From Bacteroidota bacterium (GTDB taxonomy: Bacteria; Bacteroidota; Bacteroidia; Chitinophagales; BACL12), in contig JADKEK010000009.1 in NCBI GenBank assembly GCA_016718035.1, positions 186,001 through 250,000 of the forward strand: a stretch of DNA of 64,000 bases. The letters are read 5' to 3'. Positions 36,693 to 45,170 of this stretch are shown here, piece by piece. Position numbers and translations under genes: made by a program. Positions within the stretch are counted from its first letter, which is position 1. Every line of letters starts with the position of its first letter. The notes under the pieces are model-generated. The model had not been told where the DNA came from. It did no database searches and was given only the letters and a program-made list of their open reading frames with translations.

Positions 36693-38093
36693 TTATCCTA
36701 ACAACACTTTTTTAACTGTTGCCAGAATATTTTCTGTTTCAGTCTGATTTGGTGATTCGGCATATACACGTAATAAAGGTTCTGTTCCACTCGCGCGAAT
36801 CATTACCCAGCTATTATCGTTTAAATGGAATTTAAATCCATCTACATCTTCCATTTTTTGAACCGTATAATTTCCGAAGCCGGTGTAGGTATTATTTTTA
36901 CAATTATCGATAATTGTTGTTTTTAATTCTTCTGTTAAATGTAAATCGTTTCTGTCGAAGAAGAAACTTCCGGTTATTGCATATACTTCATCAATTAATT
37001 GCGTAAGTGTTTTTCCGGTTTTCGCCATAAATTCGAGTAATAACAATCCGCACCAGATACCATCGCGTTCAGGAACATGGCCTTTAACGGCGATACCACC
37101 ACTCTCCTCGCCTCCTAACAATACATCTTCGACCACCATTTTGCCGCAAATGTATTTAAATCCGATTTTGGTTACTTCGTAATCAAGATTATAATGTTCG
37201 CACAAACGTTTTACTTTTTCGCTCACACTAAATGCAATTACTACTTTACCTGTGTAACCTTTGTATTTATGTAAATAATGAATTAATAATAAAATAATGT
37301 GATGTGAATCAACAAAATTACCTTCACCATCATACATCCCAATTCTGTCTGCATCACCATCGTTGGCTAACCCACATTTTAACGATGGATCATATTTAAT
37401 TAAATCGCTTAACTCCAATAAATTTCTATGAATAGGTTCCGGTGCCTGACCTTTAAAGCCGGGATTATCGTCGCAATGTAACACATGCATATTAGTTAAA
37501 ATACGTTGCGCAATACGTTGTCCTGCGCCGTACATGGCATCATAACCTATTTTTATCCCCGAATTATTTATAGCAGGTAAATCGAAACTTTTCTTTACAT
37601 GGTCAAAATACATTTGCTCTAAATCAACCCAATGTAATTTACCTTGTGCTTCGTATTCTTTTAATGAAGTAGTTGGAATTGCATGAGTTTCAGGAATCAT
37701 ACTTTCCACTAAAGCAATATCTTCCGGAATGGTTGGTCCACCATAACCACTTTTTAATTTAAATCCATTGTAAGCAGGCGGATTATGCGATGCCGTAATT
37801 ACCACACCTGCCGCAGTTTTTAAAACAAAAGAACCATAACTCACCATTGGTGTAGAAACAAAACCCTTGGCAATATAAACGGTGAGACCTTGTTCGCAAC
37901 AAACTTTTGCAGTTACTTCAGCAAATAATTCTCCTGCAAAGCGGCAATCGTGACCAATAACAACGGCAGGTTTATCTGAAATCTGATTAATCCAATCGGC
38001 AGTGGCTTTCGCAACACGTGCAACATTATCGGTTGTAAATTCCTGGGCAATAATAGCTCTCCAGCCGTCGGTTCCAAATTTAATATTTATCAT
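36693..38093 (-). CDS. phosphoglucomutase/phosphomannomutase family protein
   Basis: 466 residues, alpha-D-phosphohexomutase superfamily. N-terminal FGTDGWRAIIAQ, phosphoserine loop TASHNPP (Ser102), metal-binding loop NDGDADRIG, sugar-binding loop GGEESGGI, phosphate-binding loop IRASGTEPLLR. These enzymes interconvert hexose 1- and 6-phosphates through a bisphosphate intermediate; the GEESGG loop permits both glucose and mannose substrates, so PGM versus PMM cannot be decided. A TATCTTTG -7 box lies 31 nt upstream. Confidence 0.93.
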   Translation of the reverse strand: MINIKFGTDGWRAIIAQEFTTDNVARVAKATADWINQISDKPAVVIGHDCRFAGELFAEVTAKVCCEQGLTVYIAKGFVSTPMVSYGSFVLKTAAGVVITASHNPPAYNGFKLKSGYGGPTIPEDIALVESMIPETHAIPTTSLKEYEAQGKLHWVDLEQMYFDHVKKSFDLPAINNSGIKIGYDAMYGAGQRIAQRILTNMHVLHCDDNPGFKGQAPEPIHRNLLELSDLIKYDPSLKCGLANDGDADRIGMYDGEGNFVDSHHIILLLIHYLHKYKGYTGKVVIAFSVSEKVKRLCEHYNLDYEVTKIGFKYICGKMVVEDVLLGGEESGGIAVKGHVPERDGIWCGLLLLEFMAKTGKTLTQLIDEVYAITGSFFFDRNDLHLTEELKTTIIDNCKNNTYTGFGNYTVQKMEDVDGFKFHLNDNSWVMIRASGTEPLLRVYAESPNQTETENILATVKKVLLG

Positions 38094-38123
38094 ACTTTAC
38101 AAGTAAGGTTTTGAAGTGTAGCC

Positions 38124-38131
38124 CAAAGATA
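38124..38131 (-). promoter_or_regulatory. -7 promoter element TATCTTTG
   Basis: TAnnTTTG on the minus strand 31 nt upstream of the phosphohexomutase start. Confidence 0.6.
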
Positions 38132-38203
38132 ATGTACTTCCCCGTACCTTCCTTCCTTCCCGACTTCCCGGCAAAAAAAACACAACCATTGAAGCAAAGC
38201 TTG

Positions 38204-38243
38204 CAAAAAAAAAGCCGGTCGCACATAGCAGACCGGCTCAAAA
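38204..38243 (-). terminator. rho-independent terminator
   Basis: AGCCGGTC (gcacatagca) GACCGGCT with a 9-A left flank (U tract on the minus strand), 15 nt after the hydrolase-like gene. Confidence 0.88.
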
Positions 38244-38257
38244 ATGTTAATAAAAAA

Positions 38258-39118
38258 TTAATCCCCAACTTTTTCGTAGAAGGCTTTAATTTGTTTGAAA
38301 TATTCGTCGCGATTGCTGCTGAAATTTTTGTCGTTATCTACACCTTTAACAGTATAAATGGTAGTCACTTTTTTCTTCATTGCCTGCAATTCGAGCATAT
38401 CGGCCTGAGTCATAATATTACCTTGTTCGCCAATAATTAATAAGATACCACGGAGGTGGTCGCCTTTATCGATTAATGCCATTTTAGGTTCTAATAATGT
38501 AACGTTATAACCAATAGGCATCATAATTCTTGTGCCTGATTTTTGCTCATAACGGTTTTGAACGGTTTCGAAAGTAGAATAAGGATTATCGGCAATTACG
38601 TTGTGTACTTTTAAATTATTAGCACCAACACCAAGTGATAAACCACCACCAATGCCATAACCATATAAATCGACTGAAAATAATGCGTGATATTTTTTCA
38701 CATATTCAATCATGCCGGTGAGGTCGGAGGCAAATTGCTGGTAAATGAAAAACTTAGGACTAACATTAAAGTCAGAGCTTTTTCCGAATCCACGGTAGTC
38801 GTACATAAATACATGATAACCTAAACCCAAAAATTTACCGGCTTGTTCGAGGCTGTTAGCCATATTAATATTACCATCATGGCTAATGATTACCGATTTT
38901 TTTGAGGATTTATCATTTTTTTCTCCCGGATATAAATGCCATCCGAATAAGCTGGCATCATCGTCGGTAGTAACGCGAATAGTATCGAATACCAGACCGT
39001 AATCGGCAGGAGTTACGTCGTAAGTGCGTACCGCATTGAGACCCAATTTTTGTTGAGCGCCGGCAATAGTGGAAACACAAATCAGCACCGGTAAAATAAG
39101 TTTGTTAAGCAACTTCAT
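38258..39118 (-). CDS. secreted alpha/beta-hydrolase-fold protein without catalytic triad
   Basis: 286 residues with a signal peptide (MKLLNKLILPVLICVSTIAG, cleavage after AGAQ). The BEM46/YqiA-like alpha/beta hydrolase fold is clear from DYRGFGKSSDF. At the nucleophile elbow the sequence is LYGYGIGGG (151-159), so the catalytic Ser of GxSxG is Gly155. The acid segment is GEQGNIMT instead of GxxD, and the histidine segment is VKGVDNDKNF without His. All three triad positions seem lost. It may be a binding protein or a hydrolase with a different site. Periplasmic or lipid-anchored; single gene with terminator. Confidence 0.75.
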   Translation of the reverse strand: MKLLNKLILPVLICVSTIAGAQQKLGLNAVRTYDVTPADYGLVFDTIRVTTDDDASLFGWHLYPGEKNDKSSKKSVIISHDGNINMANSLEQAGKFLGLGYHVFMYDYRGFGKSSDFNVSPKFFIYQQFASDLTGMIEYVKKYHALFSVDLYGYGIGGGLSLGVGANNLKVHNVIADNPYSTFETVQNRYEQKSGTRIMMPIGYNVTLLEPKMALIDKGDHLRGILLIIGEQGNIMTQADMLELQAMKKKVTTIYTVKGVDNDKNFSSNRDEYFKQIKAFYEKVGD

Positions 39119-39351
39119 AAATGTTAAATAAGGTTTTTAATGTTTTTGTTAAATTGATACCCCGTTGTTTCAAAATTCGTGCCTGTAAAAATAAAAAGTG
39201 CAACAATATTTTTTCAGCCAAAAAAGTGATTGTGGATAATTAAGTAGTAAAAGTGGAAAGTATACTGCTCAAAGTGTTATTCATTTGCAATCTATTTGAA
39301 GGTGAGCAAAACTTGTTCAGCACAATTTAACATTTAGGTAATACAAAAGCG

Positions 39352-40008
39352 GTGAATCAGGCATTAGACACATACAGACATAAGGGCATGCGCCAGAAAT
39401 TGGTTGACATTTTGCGCGACAAGGGGATTGCAGATGAGCGGGTTTTAACGGCAATAAATGCCATTCCTAGACATACATTTATGGATGCAGCATTTTTAGA
39501 GCATGCGTATGAGGATAAAGCATTCCAAATTGGTGAAGGTCAAACAATTAGTCAGCCCTATACCGTTGCATACATGACCGAGTGGTTGGAGCTTGAACCA
39601 AATATGAAAGTACTGGAGGTTGGCACAGGCAGTGGATACCAGGCTTCAGTGCTGGCCGAAATGGGAACAAAAGTATTTACCATTGAGCGGTTCCGGAAAC
39701 TACATGAAAAGGCTAAGCAGCAGTTATATATTCTGGGGTATAATAAAGTAAAAATGTATTTTGGCGATGGGTATGAAGGTATACCTGTACATGCACCATA
39801 CGACAGAATTATCATCACCGCGGCGGCGAAGGAAATTCCCCAACAATTACTCAAACAGCTCAAAGTAGGGGGAATAATAGTATTACCACTGGGTAACGAC
39901 GATGATCAAATGATGGTAAAAATGACCAAAACAGGCGAAAACGACTATCGCAAAGAAATTGGTGATAACTTCAGGTTTGTGCCAATGTTACCGGGTAAAA
40001 TCTTCTAA
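39352..40008 (+). CDS. pcm: protein-L-isoaspartate O-methyltransferase
   Basis: 218 residues beginning with GTG at 39352. PCMT repairs isoaspartyl residues in ageing proteins by carboxyl methylation using SAM. Diagnostic segments: IPRHTF, GEGQTISQPYTVAYM, VLEVGTGSGYQASVLAEM (motif I) and YDRIIITAAAKEIPQQLLKQLKVGG. Length and order agree with the bacterial Pcm family. Cytoplasmic; not in an obvious operon. Confidence 0.95.
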   Translation: MNQALDTYRHKGMRQKLVDILRDKGIADERVLTAINAIPRHTFMDAAFLEHAYEDKAFQIGEGQTISQPYTVAYMTEWLELEPNMKVLEVGTGSGYQASVLAEMGTKVFTIERFRKLHEKAKQQLYILGYNKVKMYFGDGYEGIPVHAPYDRIIITAAAKEIPQQLLKQLKVGGIIVLPLGNDDDQMMVKMTKTGENDYRKEIGDNFRFVPMLPGKIF

Positions 40009-40122
40009 ATAGGCTGCCGAATCCGGTTTTTGCCACCTAACTGTATATCAAAGCGTACTATCTTAAAACAGGATGGTGGGCAACTTATCTCACTTTTTTC
40101 GCCGATAACCTTACTCCCTGTT

Positions 40123-40130
40123 TACCTTTG
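40123..40130 (+). promoter_or_regulatory. -7 promoter element TACCTTTG
   Basis: TAnnTTTG 22 nt upstream of the ATG at 40153; supports that start over the in-frame ATG at 40030, which would lie upstream of the promoter. Confidence 0.6.
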
Positions 40131-40152
40131 CGTGAAACAAAAACCTATTTAT

Positions 40153-40968
40153 ATGAAAAAAATAATGTTAATCATTTGTCTCTCAGCATTTAGTATTTCT
40201 GCTTTTGCTCAGAACATGCCTAAAGCAGGTTATTCAGGCTTAGGCTTTAATGTGACCGGCTTAGCCACAATGGCTTTTGGCAATTTTGGTCAGACTGCTA
40301 TTTCAGGTGCACAAATTTCAGACCCGGCTGGTGTTTTAACCGGTGGATTTGATATCACTTTGGACAATTTAATCCCACAGAATGTATTAATGTATAAGCG
40401 CTATTATGAAGATGGACTAGCTAGTCGTTTTTCTTTGGGCATTAATTCTATTTCAGCAACAACGTTTATGGGTGATTCAACCTTTACCCCCGGCGAATAT
40501 CAGGAAACTGAAACTAAAGCGTCCGGATTTTCTTTTGGTTTAGGTGTTGGATTAGAAAAGCATATGGCTACTGAAGCTTCAAAAGTTGACCCATATTTGG
40601 GAGTTGATGTAATGTTTGCCATGTATAACGGCCTAACCTATTCCATGACCGATAACATCACTGGCGATGGTTATAGCAGCGCTGCAACTCAGGATGTAAG
40701 TTATCCAGGAGGAATTGGTTTTGGCTTAAATCTATTAGGTGGTTTTAACTACTTCTTTGCCGATAACATCTCAATAGGCGGTGAAGTAGGACTTGGATTT
40801 AACATGATGAATATGGGCGGAAGCTGGTCTTCAGATTATGTTTATGAATTTACTTCCAATAATACCACTACAACCACAGAGGTGAACTCTATAGGTGAGT
40901 ATAAAAACAATGTTTCCGGCATTAACGTAAATAGTTATGGCGGTGTAAACCTTATCATTTACTGGTAA
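40153..40968 (+). CDS. outer-membrane beta-barrel protein
   Basis: 271 residues. Signal peptide MKKIMLIICLSAFSISAFAQ, then Gly/aromatic-rich amphipathic strands (SGLGFNVTGLATMAFGNFG, FSFGLGVGLEKHM, YLGVDVMFAMYNGL, IGFGLNLLGGFNYFFADNI, SIGGEVGLGFNMMNMGG) characteristic of a Bacteroidota OmpW/OmpA-like barrel. It ends GGVNLIIYW with an aromatic terminal residue. No plug or ligand site is obvious. Monocistronic with promoter and terminator. Confidence 0.8.
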   Translation: MKKIMLIICLSAFSISAFAQNMPKAGYSGLGFNVTGLATMAFGNFGQTAISGAQISDPAGVLTGGFDITLDNLIPQNVLMYKRYYEDGLASRFSLGINSISATTFMGDSTFTPGEYQETETKASGFSFGLGVGLEKHMATEASKVDPYLGVDVMFAMYNGLTYSMTDNITGDGYSSAATQDVSYPGGIGFGLNLLGGFNYFFADNISIGGEVGLGFNMMNMGGSWSSDYVYEFTSNNTTTTTEVNSIGEYKNNVSGINVNSYGGVNLIIYW

Positions 40969-40992
40969 TTAGCCTTTTTTATAAGTTTTACA

Positions 40993-41022
40993 ATCCCGGC
41001 CAAATGGTCGGGATTTTTTTTT
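40993..41022 (+). terminator. rho-independent terminator
   Basis: ATCCCGGCC (aaat) GGTCGGGAT followed by nine T; 25 nt after the barrel gene. Confidence 0.88.
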
Positions 41023-41070
41023 GATTGCAACTATTTTGGCCATAAATCACTCTTTGTAGCTGTTATTCCT

Positions 41071-41078
41071 TAACTTTG
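41071..41078 (+). promoter_or_regulatory. -7 promoter element TAACTTTG
   Basis: TAnnTTTG 26 nt upstream of the lipoprotein ATG at 41105. Confidence 0.6.
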
Positions 41079-41104
41079 CGCCGCGTTAATTTTAAGTATT
41101 ATAT

Positions 41105-41701
41105 ATGAAAAAACTAGTTTCGATTGTCACAATCGCCGTTTTGGCTATAAGTTCTTTAACCTTTTCAGGATGTGCTAAAGGTGAAGAAGATCCATTTTTT
41201 AGTATCCATACCCGTGATGCCCGTTTAACACAAGCCTGGAACATGGTGAGTATGACAGGCACAGTTGTTACTACTGTAGATGGTTTAACTACCAATGTAG
41301 AATATGAATTTGATGGCACCAATTTATATATAACAACTGATGGTGTAACTGAATCATTCGCTTATATATTTAATATGGAAGTGAAAGACAACGGTGAATT
41401 ATTTTCTGAAGAATTTTTAAACAATACTGTTACCGGTGCTACAATTGCTCAAAGTTCTAAAACCAGTTATTGGTATTGGGGTGATGACAATCAAAGCAAA
41501 ACAAGCGTTAATTTAGATTTAACAGGTGTATTAGCTGCATGGTTAAATTATGATTTACCACGTTTAGCTTATAACGAGAGGATGATGAGTGTAGATTATG
41601 CTGATAATTATACTGTTTATGATCCGGTAAGTGAAACTTATTCAGCTGCGTCTGAAAGTGTATTGTTAGAAGTAAAATTTGATGTGGATTTAACCCAATA
41701 A
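41105..41701 (+). CDS. lipocalin-like lipoprotein
   Basis: 198 residues. Lipobox LTFSGC with lipidated Cys at 22; the following AKGEEDPFF is acidic, resembling the Bacteroidota lipoprotein export signal that directs proteins to the cell surface. The mature part begins ARLTQAWNMVSMTGTV and then strands such as YEFDGTNLYITTDG, as in the lipocalin-like/DUF4923-type lipoproteins common in this phylum. Ligand unknown. The gene converges on smpB, and its terminator lies inside the smpB 3' coding end. Confidence 0.78.
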   Translation: MKKLVSIVTIAVLAISSLTFSGCAKGEEDPFFSIHTRDARLTQAWNMVSMTGTVVTTVDGLTTNVEYEFDGTNLYITTDGVTESFAYIFNMEVKDNGELFSEEFLNNTVTGATIAQSSKTSYWYWGDDNQSKTSVNLDLTGVLAAWLNYDLPRLAYNERMMSVDYADNYTVYDPVSETYSAASESVLLEVKFDVDLTQ

Positions 41702-41712
41702 ATTGCACTAAC

Positions 41713-42171
41713 TTATTTATAATTTCTGAGGGATCTGTCAAGATCCCTTTTTTCGTCTTTAGCCTTAATGGAATTGCGTTTATCGTGTGTTTTTTTACCA
41801 CGTGCAAGGGCTATTTCTAATTTCGCAAAGCCGCGTTCGTTTAAAAACATTTTCAGCGGAACTATAGTGTAGCCGCGCTCTTTCACCTTGGCTAGTAGTT
41901 TGCCAAGTTCTTTTTTACTGAGCAATAATTTGCGCATACGCAAGGGTTCGTGTTGCCAAACTGTTGCCTGTTTATATTCAGAAATATTTAAATTTTTTAC
42001 CCATAATTCGCCTTCTTTAAACATACAGTATGCTTCGTTAATACTGGCACGTCCATCGCGAACACTTTTAATTTCGCTGCCACGCAAAACAATACCTGCC
42101 ACATAACGATCGATAATTTCGTATTCGAAGGTGGCACGTTTATTTCTGATATTTAATTCGGCAGGTTTCAT
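41713..42171 (-). CDS. smpB: SsrA-binding protein SmpB
   Basis: 152 residues. SmpB binds tmRNA and guides trans-translation on stalled ribosomes. Family motifs: NKRATFEYEIIDRYVAGIVL, GSEIKSVRDGRASINEAY, NERGFAKLEIALARGKKTHDKR. The C-terminal basic tail (KAKDEKRDLDRSLRNYK) is normal. tmRNA itself (ssrA) is not in this window. The last ~12 codons contain a hairpin with a T-run that appears to terminate the convergent lipoprotein transcript. Confidence 0.96.
   Translation of the reverse strand: MKPAELNIRNKRATFEYEIIDRYVAGIVLRGSEIKSVRDGRASINEAYCMFKEGELWVKNLNISEYKQATVWQHEPLRMRKLLLSKKELGKLLAKVKERGYTIVPLKMFLNERGFAKLEIALARGKKTHDKRNSIKAKDEKRDLDRSLRNYK
41729..41755 (+). terminator. terminator embedded in the smpB 3' end
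   Basis: AGGGATCT (gtca) AGATCCCTTTTTT: perfect 8-bp stem and a T6 tract on the plus strand, 28 nt after the lipoprotein stop and inside the convergent smpB coding sequence. Confidence 0.75.
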
Positions 42172-42213
42172 ATTATTTTATTCAACATCACTATTGGCAT
42201 GCAAGTTCGTTAT

Positions 42214-42609
42214 TTAATTTTCAATTGCAGCCATAATCCTGTTTAGCTTTTCTTTTTTTAATATTTTTTGTCCCGTTTTACCTTCCGCAATGATTCGTTC
42301 TCCGCATTTGGCAATAAAAGAACAAATTATTTCGTGACCATTAACAGCTTCAAGTGTAGCATAAAAATTAACTGTGCTTCCTACTTTAGCCGGCGAGCGA
42401 TGAATTACTTCTATAAAAGTACCTATCCCCTCCTCATCCGCTTCTTTCATTTCCAGCACAAATAATCTGGTGCTCCACTCCGCATCGCGTGTGAGGCAAA
42501 AGGTAGAATACACCTGATGCACCACACCACTTTCAAATGCAGCTATGTCGGCCATTTCAACGATATGGGTAAATACTTTACTATCTCCTGTTTTAAACGG
42601 ATTCACCAT
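42214..42609 (-). CDS. acyl-CoA thioesterase, hot-dog fold (FlK-like)
   Basis: 131 residues. VVHQVYSTFCLTRDAEWSTRLF and EGIGTFIEVIHRSPAKVGSTVNF match the hot-dog thioesterase group that includes fluoroacetyl-CoA thioesterase FlK, which hydrolyses short or substituted acyl-CoA. The catalytic Glu/Thr/His positions cannot be assigned with confidence. It is divergent from the metal-transport operon (86 nt between starts) and is cytoplasmic. Physiological substrate unknown. Confidence 0.78.
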   Translation of the reverse strand: MVNPFKTGDSKVFTHIVEMADIAAFESGVVHQVYSTFCLTRDAEWSTRLFVLEMKEADEEGIGTFIEVIHRSPAKVGSTVNFYATLEAVNGHEIICSFIAKCGERIIAEGKTGQKILKKEKLNRIMAAIEN

Positions 42610-42658
42610 GTTGGGGCGAAGTTAAGGATTTCATAATTTCAAACATCCTAAAAAATAT

Positions 42659-42674
42659 TTTAGACTAATCTAAA
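42659..42674 (+). promoter_or_regulatory. MntR/DtxR-type operator TTTAGA-CTAA-TCTAAA
   Basis: Palindrome with 6-bp perfect arms and a 4-bp centre, 10 nt upstream of the -7 box TACTTTTG (42684-42691) of the metal-transport operon. It overlaps where RNA polymerase would bind, as expected for metal-dependent repression. The 9-bp string TAATCTAAA recurs upstream of the mntR-like gene at 48102-48110. Confidence 0.65.
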
Positions 42675-42683
42675 CTTTTTTAT

Positions 42684-42691
42684 TACTTTTG
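42684..42691 (+). promoter_or_regulatory. -7 promoter element TACTTTTG of the metal ABC operon
   Basis: TAnnTTTG 4 nt before the ATG at 42696; implies an almost leaderless transcript just downstream of the palindromic operator. Confidence 0.6.
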
Positions 42692-42695
42692 AGGT

Positions 42696-43625
42696 ATGAA
42701 AGGTATGAGACTGTATTTTTTTATTGCCGTATTGGCCAATTTGTTGCTGGTTTCCTGCAAACAGGAAACCTCTTCAGGTACCGACAAACTGCAAATAGTA
42801 GCTACCACCGGTATGATTGGTGATGCCGTTGCTATAATTGCGGGCGATAAGGCTGAAGTAACTGTATTAATGGGGCCGGGTGTTGACCCTCACCTTTACA
42901 AAGCCACTCAAGGCGATTTGAATGCATTGCGCAGTGGCGATATCATTTTTTACAACGGATTACATTTAGAAGGCAAAATGCAGGAAGTGTTTGACCGTTT
43001 GGCAACAACTAAAAAAGTATTTCCGGTGGCAGCTGGTATTCCCGAATCGAAATTGAGAACAGTTGCTCAGGTAAATGGCATTAGCACACATGACCCCCAT
43101 ATTTGGTTTGATGTACAATTATGGATGTTGGCAGTTGCCGAAATTGGCAAACAACTTTCAGCTTCAGACCCGACCAATGCAGCATTTTATGCAACACAAA
43201 CAACAAAATACCTTGAGCAGTTAGCAGCGTTAGATGTTTTTGTGAAAGAAAAAATGTCTGCAATACCTGAAACACATCGCACATTAATTACATCGCATGA
43301 TGCATTTGGTTATTTTGGAGCAGCATATGGTATTCGGGTAAAAGGCTTACAAGGTATTTCTACAGCTGCCGAATTTGGGTTGAAAGATATTACTGATATG
43401 GTGAATATGATTATTGCTGAAGATATTAAAGCTGTTTTTGTAGAAAGCAGTGTGAGTGAAAAATCTATTCAGGCAGTAATAGAAGGTTGTCACCAAAAAA
43501 ATCATAACATTAAAGCAGGCGGTACATTATACAGCGATGCAATGGGTGCAGCCGGAACTCCGGAGGGAAATTATATAGGCATGGTGACACATAATGTAGA
43601 AGTAATTTATGCAGCTTTAAAATAA
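42696..43625 (+). CDS. metal ABC transporter substrate-binding lipoprotein (TroA/ZnuA type)
   Basis: 309 residues. Lipobox LLLVSC with lipidated Cys at 21. Cluster A-I binding protein with two lobes joined by a long helix; metal ligands are visible as GVDPHLYK (His), HDPHIWFD (His), FVESSVSEKS (Glu) and YSDAMG (Asp). The His-His-Glu-Asp set is typical of Mn/Fe-preferring members rather than Zn-only ZnuA, which has three His. There is no long His-rich loop. It is the first gene of the operon, under a palindromic operator. Located in the inner-membrane outer leaflet; it hands the metal to the permease. Confidence 0.92.
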   Translation: MKGMRLYFFIAVLANLLLVSCKQETSSGTDKLQIVATTGMIGDAVAIIAGDKAEVTVLMGPGVDPHLYKATQGDLNALRSGDIIFYNGLHLEGKMQEVFDRLATTKKVFPVAAGIPESKLRTVAQVNGISTHDPHIWFDVQLWMLAVAEIGKQLSASDPTNAAFYATQTTKYLEQLAALDVFVKEKMSAIPETHRTLITSHDAFGYFGAAYGIRVKGLQGISTAAEFGLKDITDMVNMIIAEDIKAVFVESSVSEKSIQAVIEGCHQKNHNIKAGGTLYSDAMGAAGTPEGNYIGMVTHNVEVIYAALK

Positions 43626-43650
43626 TTTGAATTAATAACCAGCAGTAATT

Positions 43651-44427
43651 ATGCAAATACCGGCGATAGAAGTACATGATGTAACTGTTTCTTACAATAG
43701 GAAACCTGCTCTTTGGGGAATTGATTTTGCAGTTCCGGAAGGCAAATTGGTGGGCATTATCGGGCCAAATGGTGCCGGTAAATCAACCATGATAAAAGCC
43801 ATGATGGATTTGAATAAACTCGACAGCGGGTATATCAAATTATTTGGTAAAGATATTCAGGATGTACGCGACCGAGTGGCTTATGTACCGCAACGCGGAA
43901 GTGTAGATTGGGATTTTCCGGCAAGTGTTTTAGATGTTGTTTTGATGGGCCGATACGGCAAAAAAGGATTGTTTAAACGTATACAGAAATCAGATAAAGA
44001 AATGGCGCTGGCTTGCCTGGAAAAAGTAAATATGTTGCCATATATCAATAGGCAAATTTCACAATTATCAGGCGGACAACAACAACGTGTATTTATTGCA
44101 AGAAGTCTGGCGCAAGAAGCTGATTTATATTTTATGGACGAACCTTTTGCAGGCATAGATGCAACTACCGAAAAAACAATATTTGATTTATTATTAAAAA
44201 TGCGTGCTGAAGGAAAAACAATTTTAGTAGTGCATCATGATTTACAGAGTGCGTATTTATATTTTGACTGGATTATTTTGTTAAATACACAATTAATTGC
44301 AAGTGGGCCTAAAGAAGAAATATTTGTGCCCGAGTATTTACAAAAAACTTATGGTGGTAAAATTGATTTATTAACCAAGGTTGGCGAAATGCTTGGCGAA
44401 TTGCAGGTGCCACCACGTGAAAAATAA
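43651..44427 (+). CDS. metal ABC transporter ATP-binding protein
   Basis: 258 residues. Walker A GPNGAGKST, Q-loop YVPQRGSVDWDFP, ABC signature LSGGQQQR, Walker B LYFMDEPFAGID, H-loop VVHHD. It matches the TroB/MntB/ZnuC branch, which powers Mn/Zn/Fe import. The start is 25 nt after the binding-protein stop and 5 nt separate it from the next gene. Confidence 0.95.
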   Translation: MQIPAIEVHDVTVSYNRKPALWGIDFAVPEGKLVGIIGPNGAGKSTMIKAMMDLNKLDSGYIKLFGKDIQDVRDRVAYVPQRGSVDWDFPASVLDVVLMGRYGKKGLFKRIQKSDKEMALACLEKVNMLPYINRQISQLSGGQQQRVFIARSLAQEADLYFMDEPFAGIDATTEKTIFDLLLKMRAEGKTILVVHHDLQSAYLYFDWIILLNTQLIASGPKEEIFVPEYLQKTYGGKIDLLTKVGEMLGELQVPPREK

Positions 44428-44432
44428 ACGTT

Positions 44433-45167
44433 ATGAAACAATTGCTATTTTTAGTGGTATTAATTTGTTGTGTAAACCAGTTGGATGCGCAAACATCTGC
44501 TATTGTAACAGACAGACCAGATATTACCGAAAGTGCTGCCGTAGTGCCAACAGGCTGGTTGCAGGGAGAACATGGTTTCAGTTATTCTGATGATTATTAC
44601 CACACTTTTGAAATTGCATCTACATTAATGCGTTTGGGTTTAAATGAGCATACAGAATTACGTGTAGGGTTTTCCCCTACCTTAAATGAATTACCTGAAC
44701 GTGATAGCAGTGATTACAAACTCGTGCAGGGTTTTGATTTGGGTGTTAAATCCATATTATATGCAGGATATAAAGTTAATGTTGCAACTATTGGCTCAAT
44801 TGGAACAGCATATTATAACACCGATAATTTGGAAAATCTGCAACCGTATTTCTCCATTTTATTTGCCGGGTCTTTTGAACTGTTTGATTTTTGGTCCATC
44901 GGAATAAATACGGGTGCAGATTGGAATGAAGAAGAAAATTATTTACAATATCCATTTTCTGTTTCCAATGCATTTTCATTAGGCGATAAAATGGGTTATT
45001 TTGTAGAAGTGTTTGGCCCTGATTTTACAGAAGATGGTTTTTCTCTTGATGCGGGACTTACCTACTTGATATCGGACAATTTTCAAGTAGATATTTCCGG
45101 TGGATTTCATTTTGATTACGAAACAAGTTTTATCAGTACAGGATTTGCTTATCGGTTTGAATTATAA
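44433..45167 (+). CDS. outer-membrane transporter-like barrel within the metal operon
   Basis: 244 residues. Signal peptide MKQLLFLVVLICCVNQLDAQ, then TDRPDITESAAVVPTGWLQGE, the start motif of the 'transporter / phenol MetA degradation' barrel family. Repeated amphipathic strands (FEIASTLMRLGLNEHTELRVGF, GFDLGVKSILYAGYKV, FSLDAGLTYLISDNFQVDISGG) end in an aromatic/Leu C-terminus (AYRFEL). It is located between the ATPase and permease genes (gaps 5 and 3 nt), so it is part of the metal-import operon and may form the outer-membrane entry for the metal. That role is inference; no such partner is described in classical TroABC systems. Confidence 0.78.
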   Translation: MKQLLFLVVLICCVNQLDAQTSAIVTDRPDITESAAVVPTGWLQGEHGFSYSDDYYHTFEIASTLMRLGLNEHTELRVGFSPTLNELPERDSSDYKLVQGFDLGVKSILYAGYKVNVATIGSIGTAYYNTDNLENLQPYFSILFAGSFELFDFWSIGINTGADWNEEENYLQYPFSVSNAFSLGDKMGYFVEVFGPDFTEDGFSLDAGLTYLISDNFQVDISGGFHFDYETSFISTGFAYRFEL

Positions 45168-45170
45168 AAT

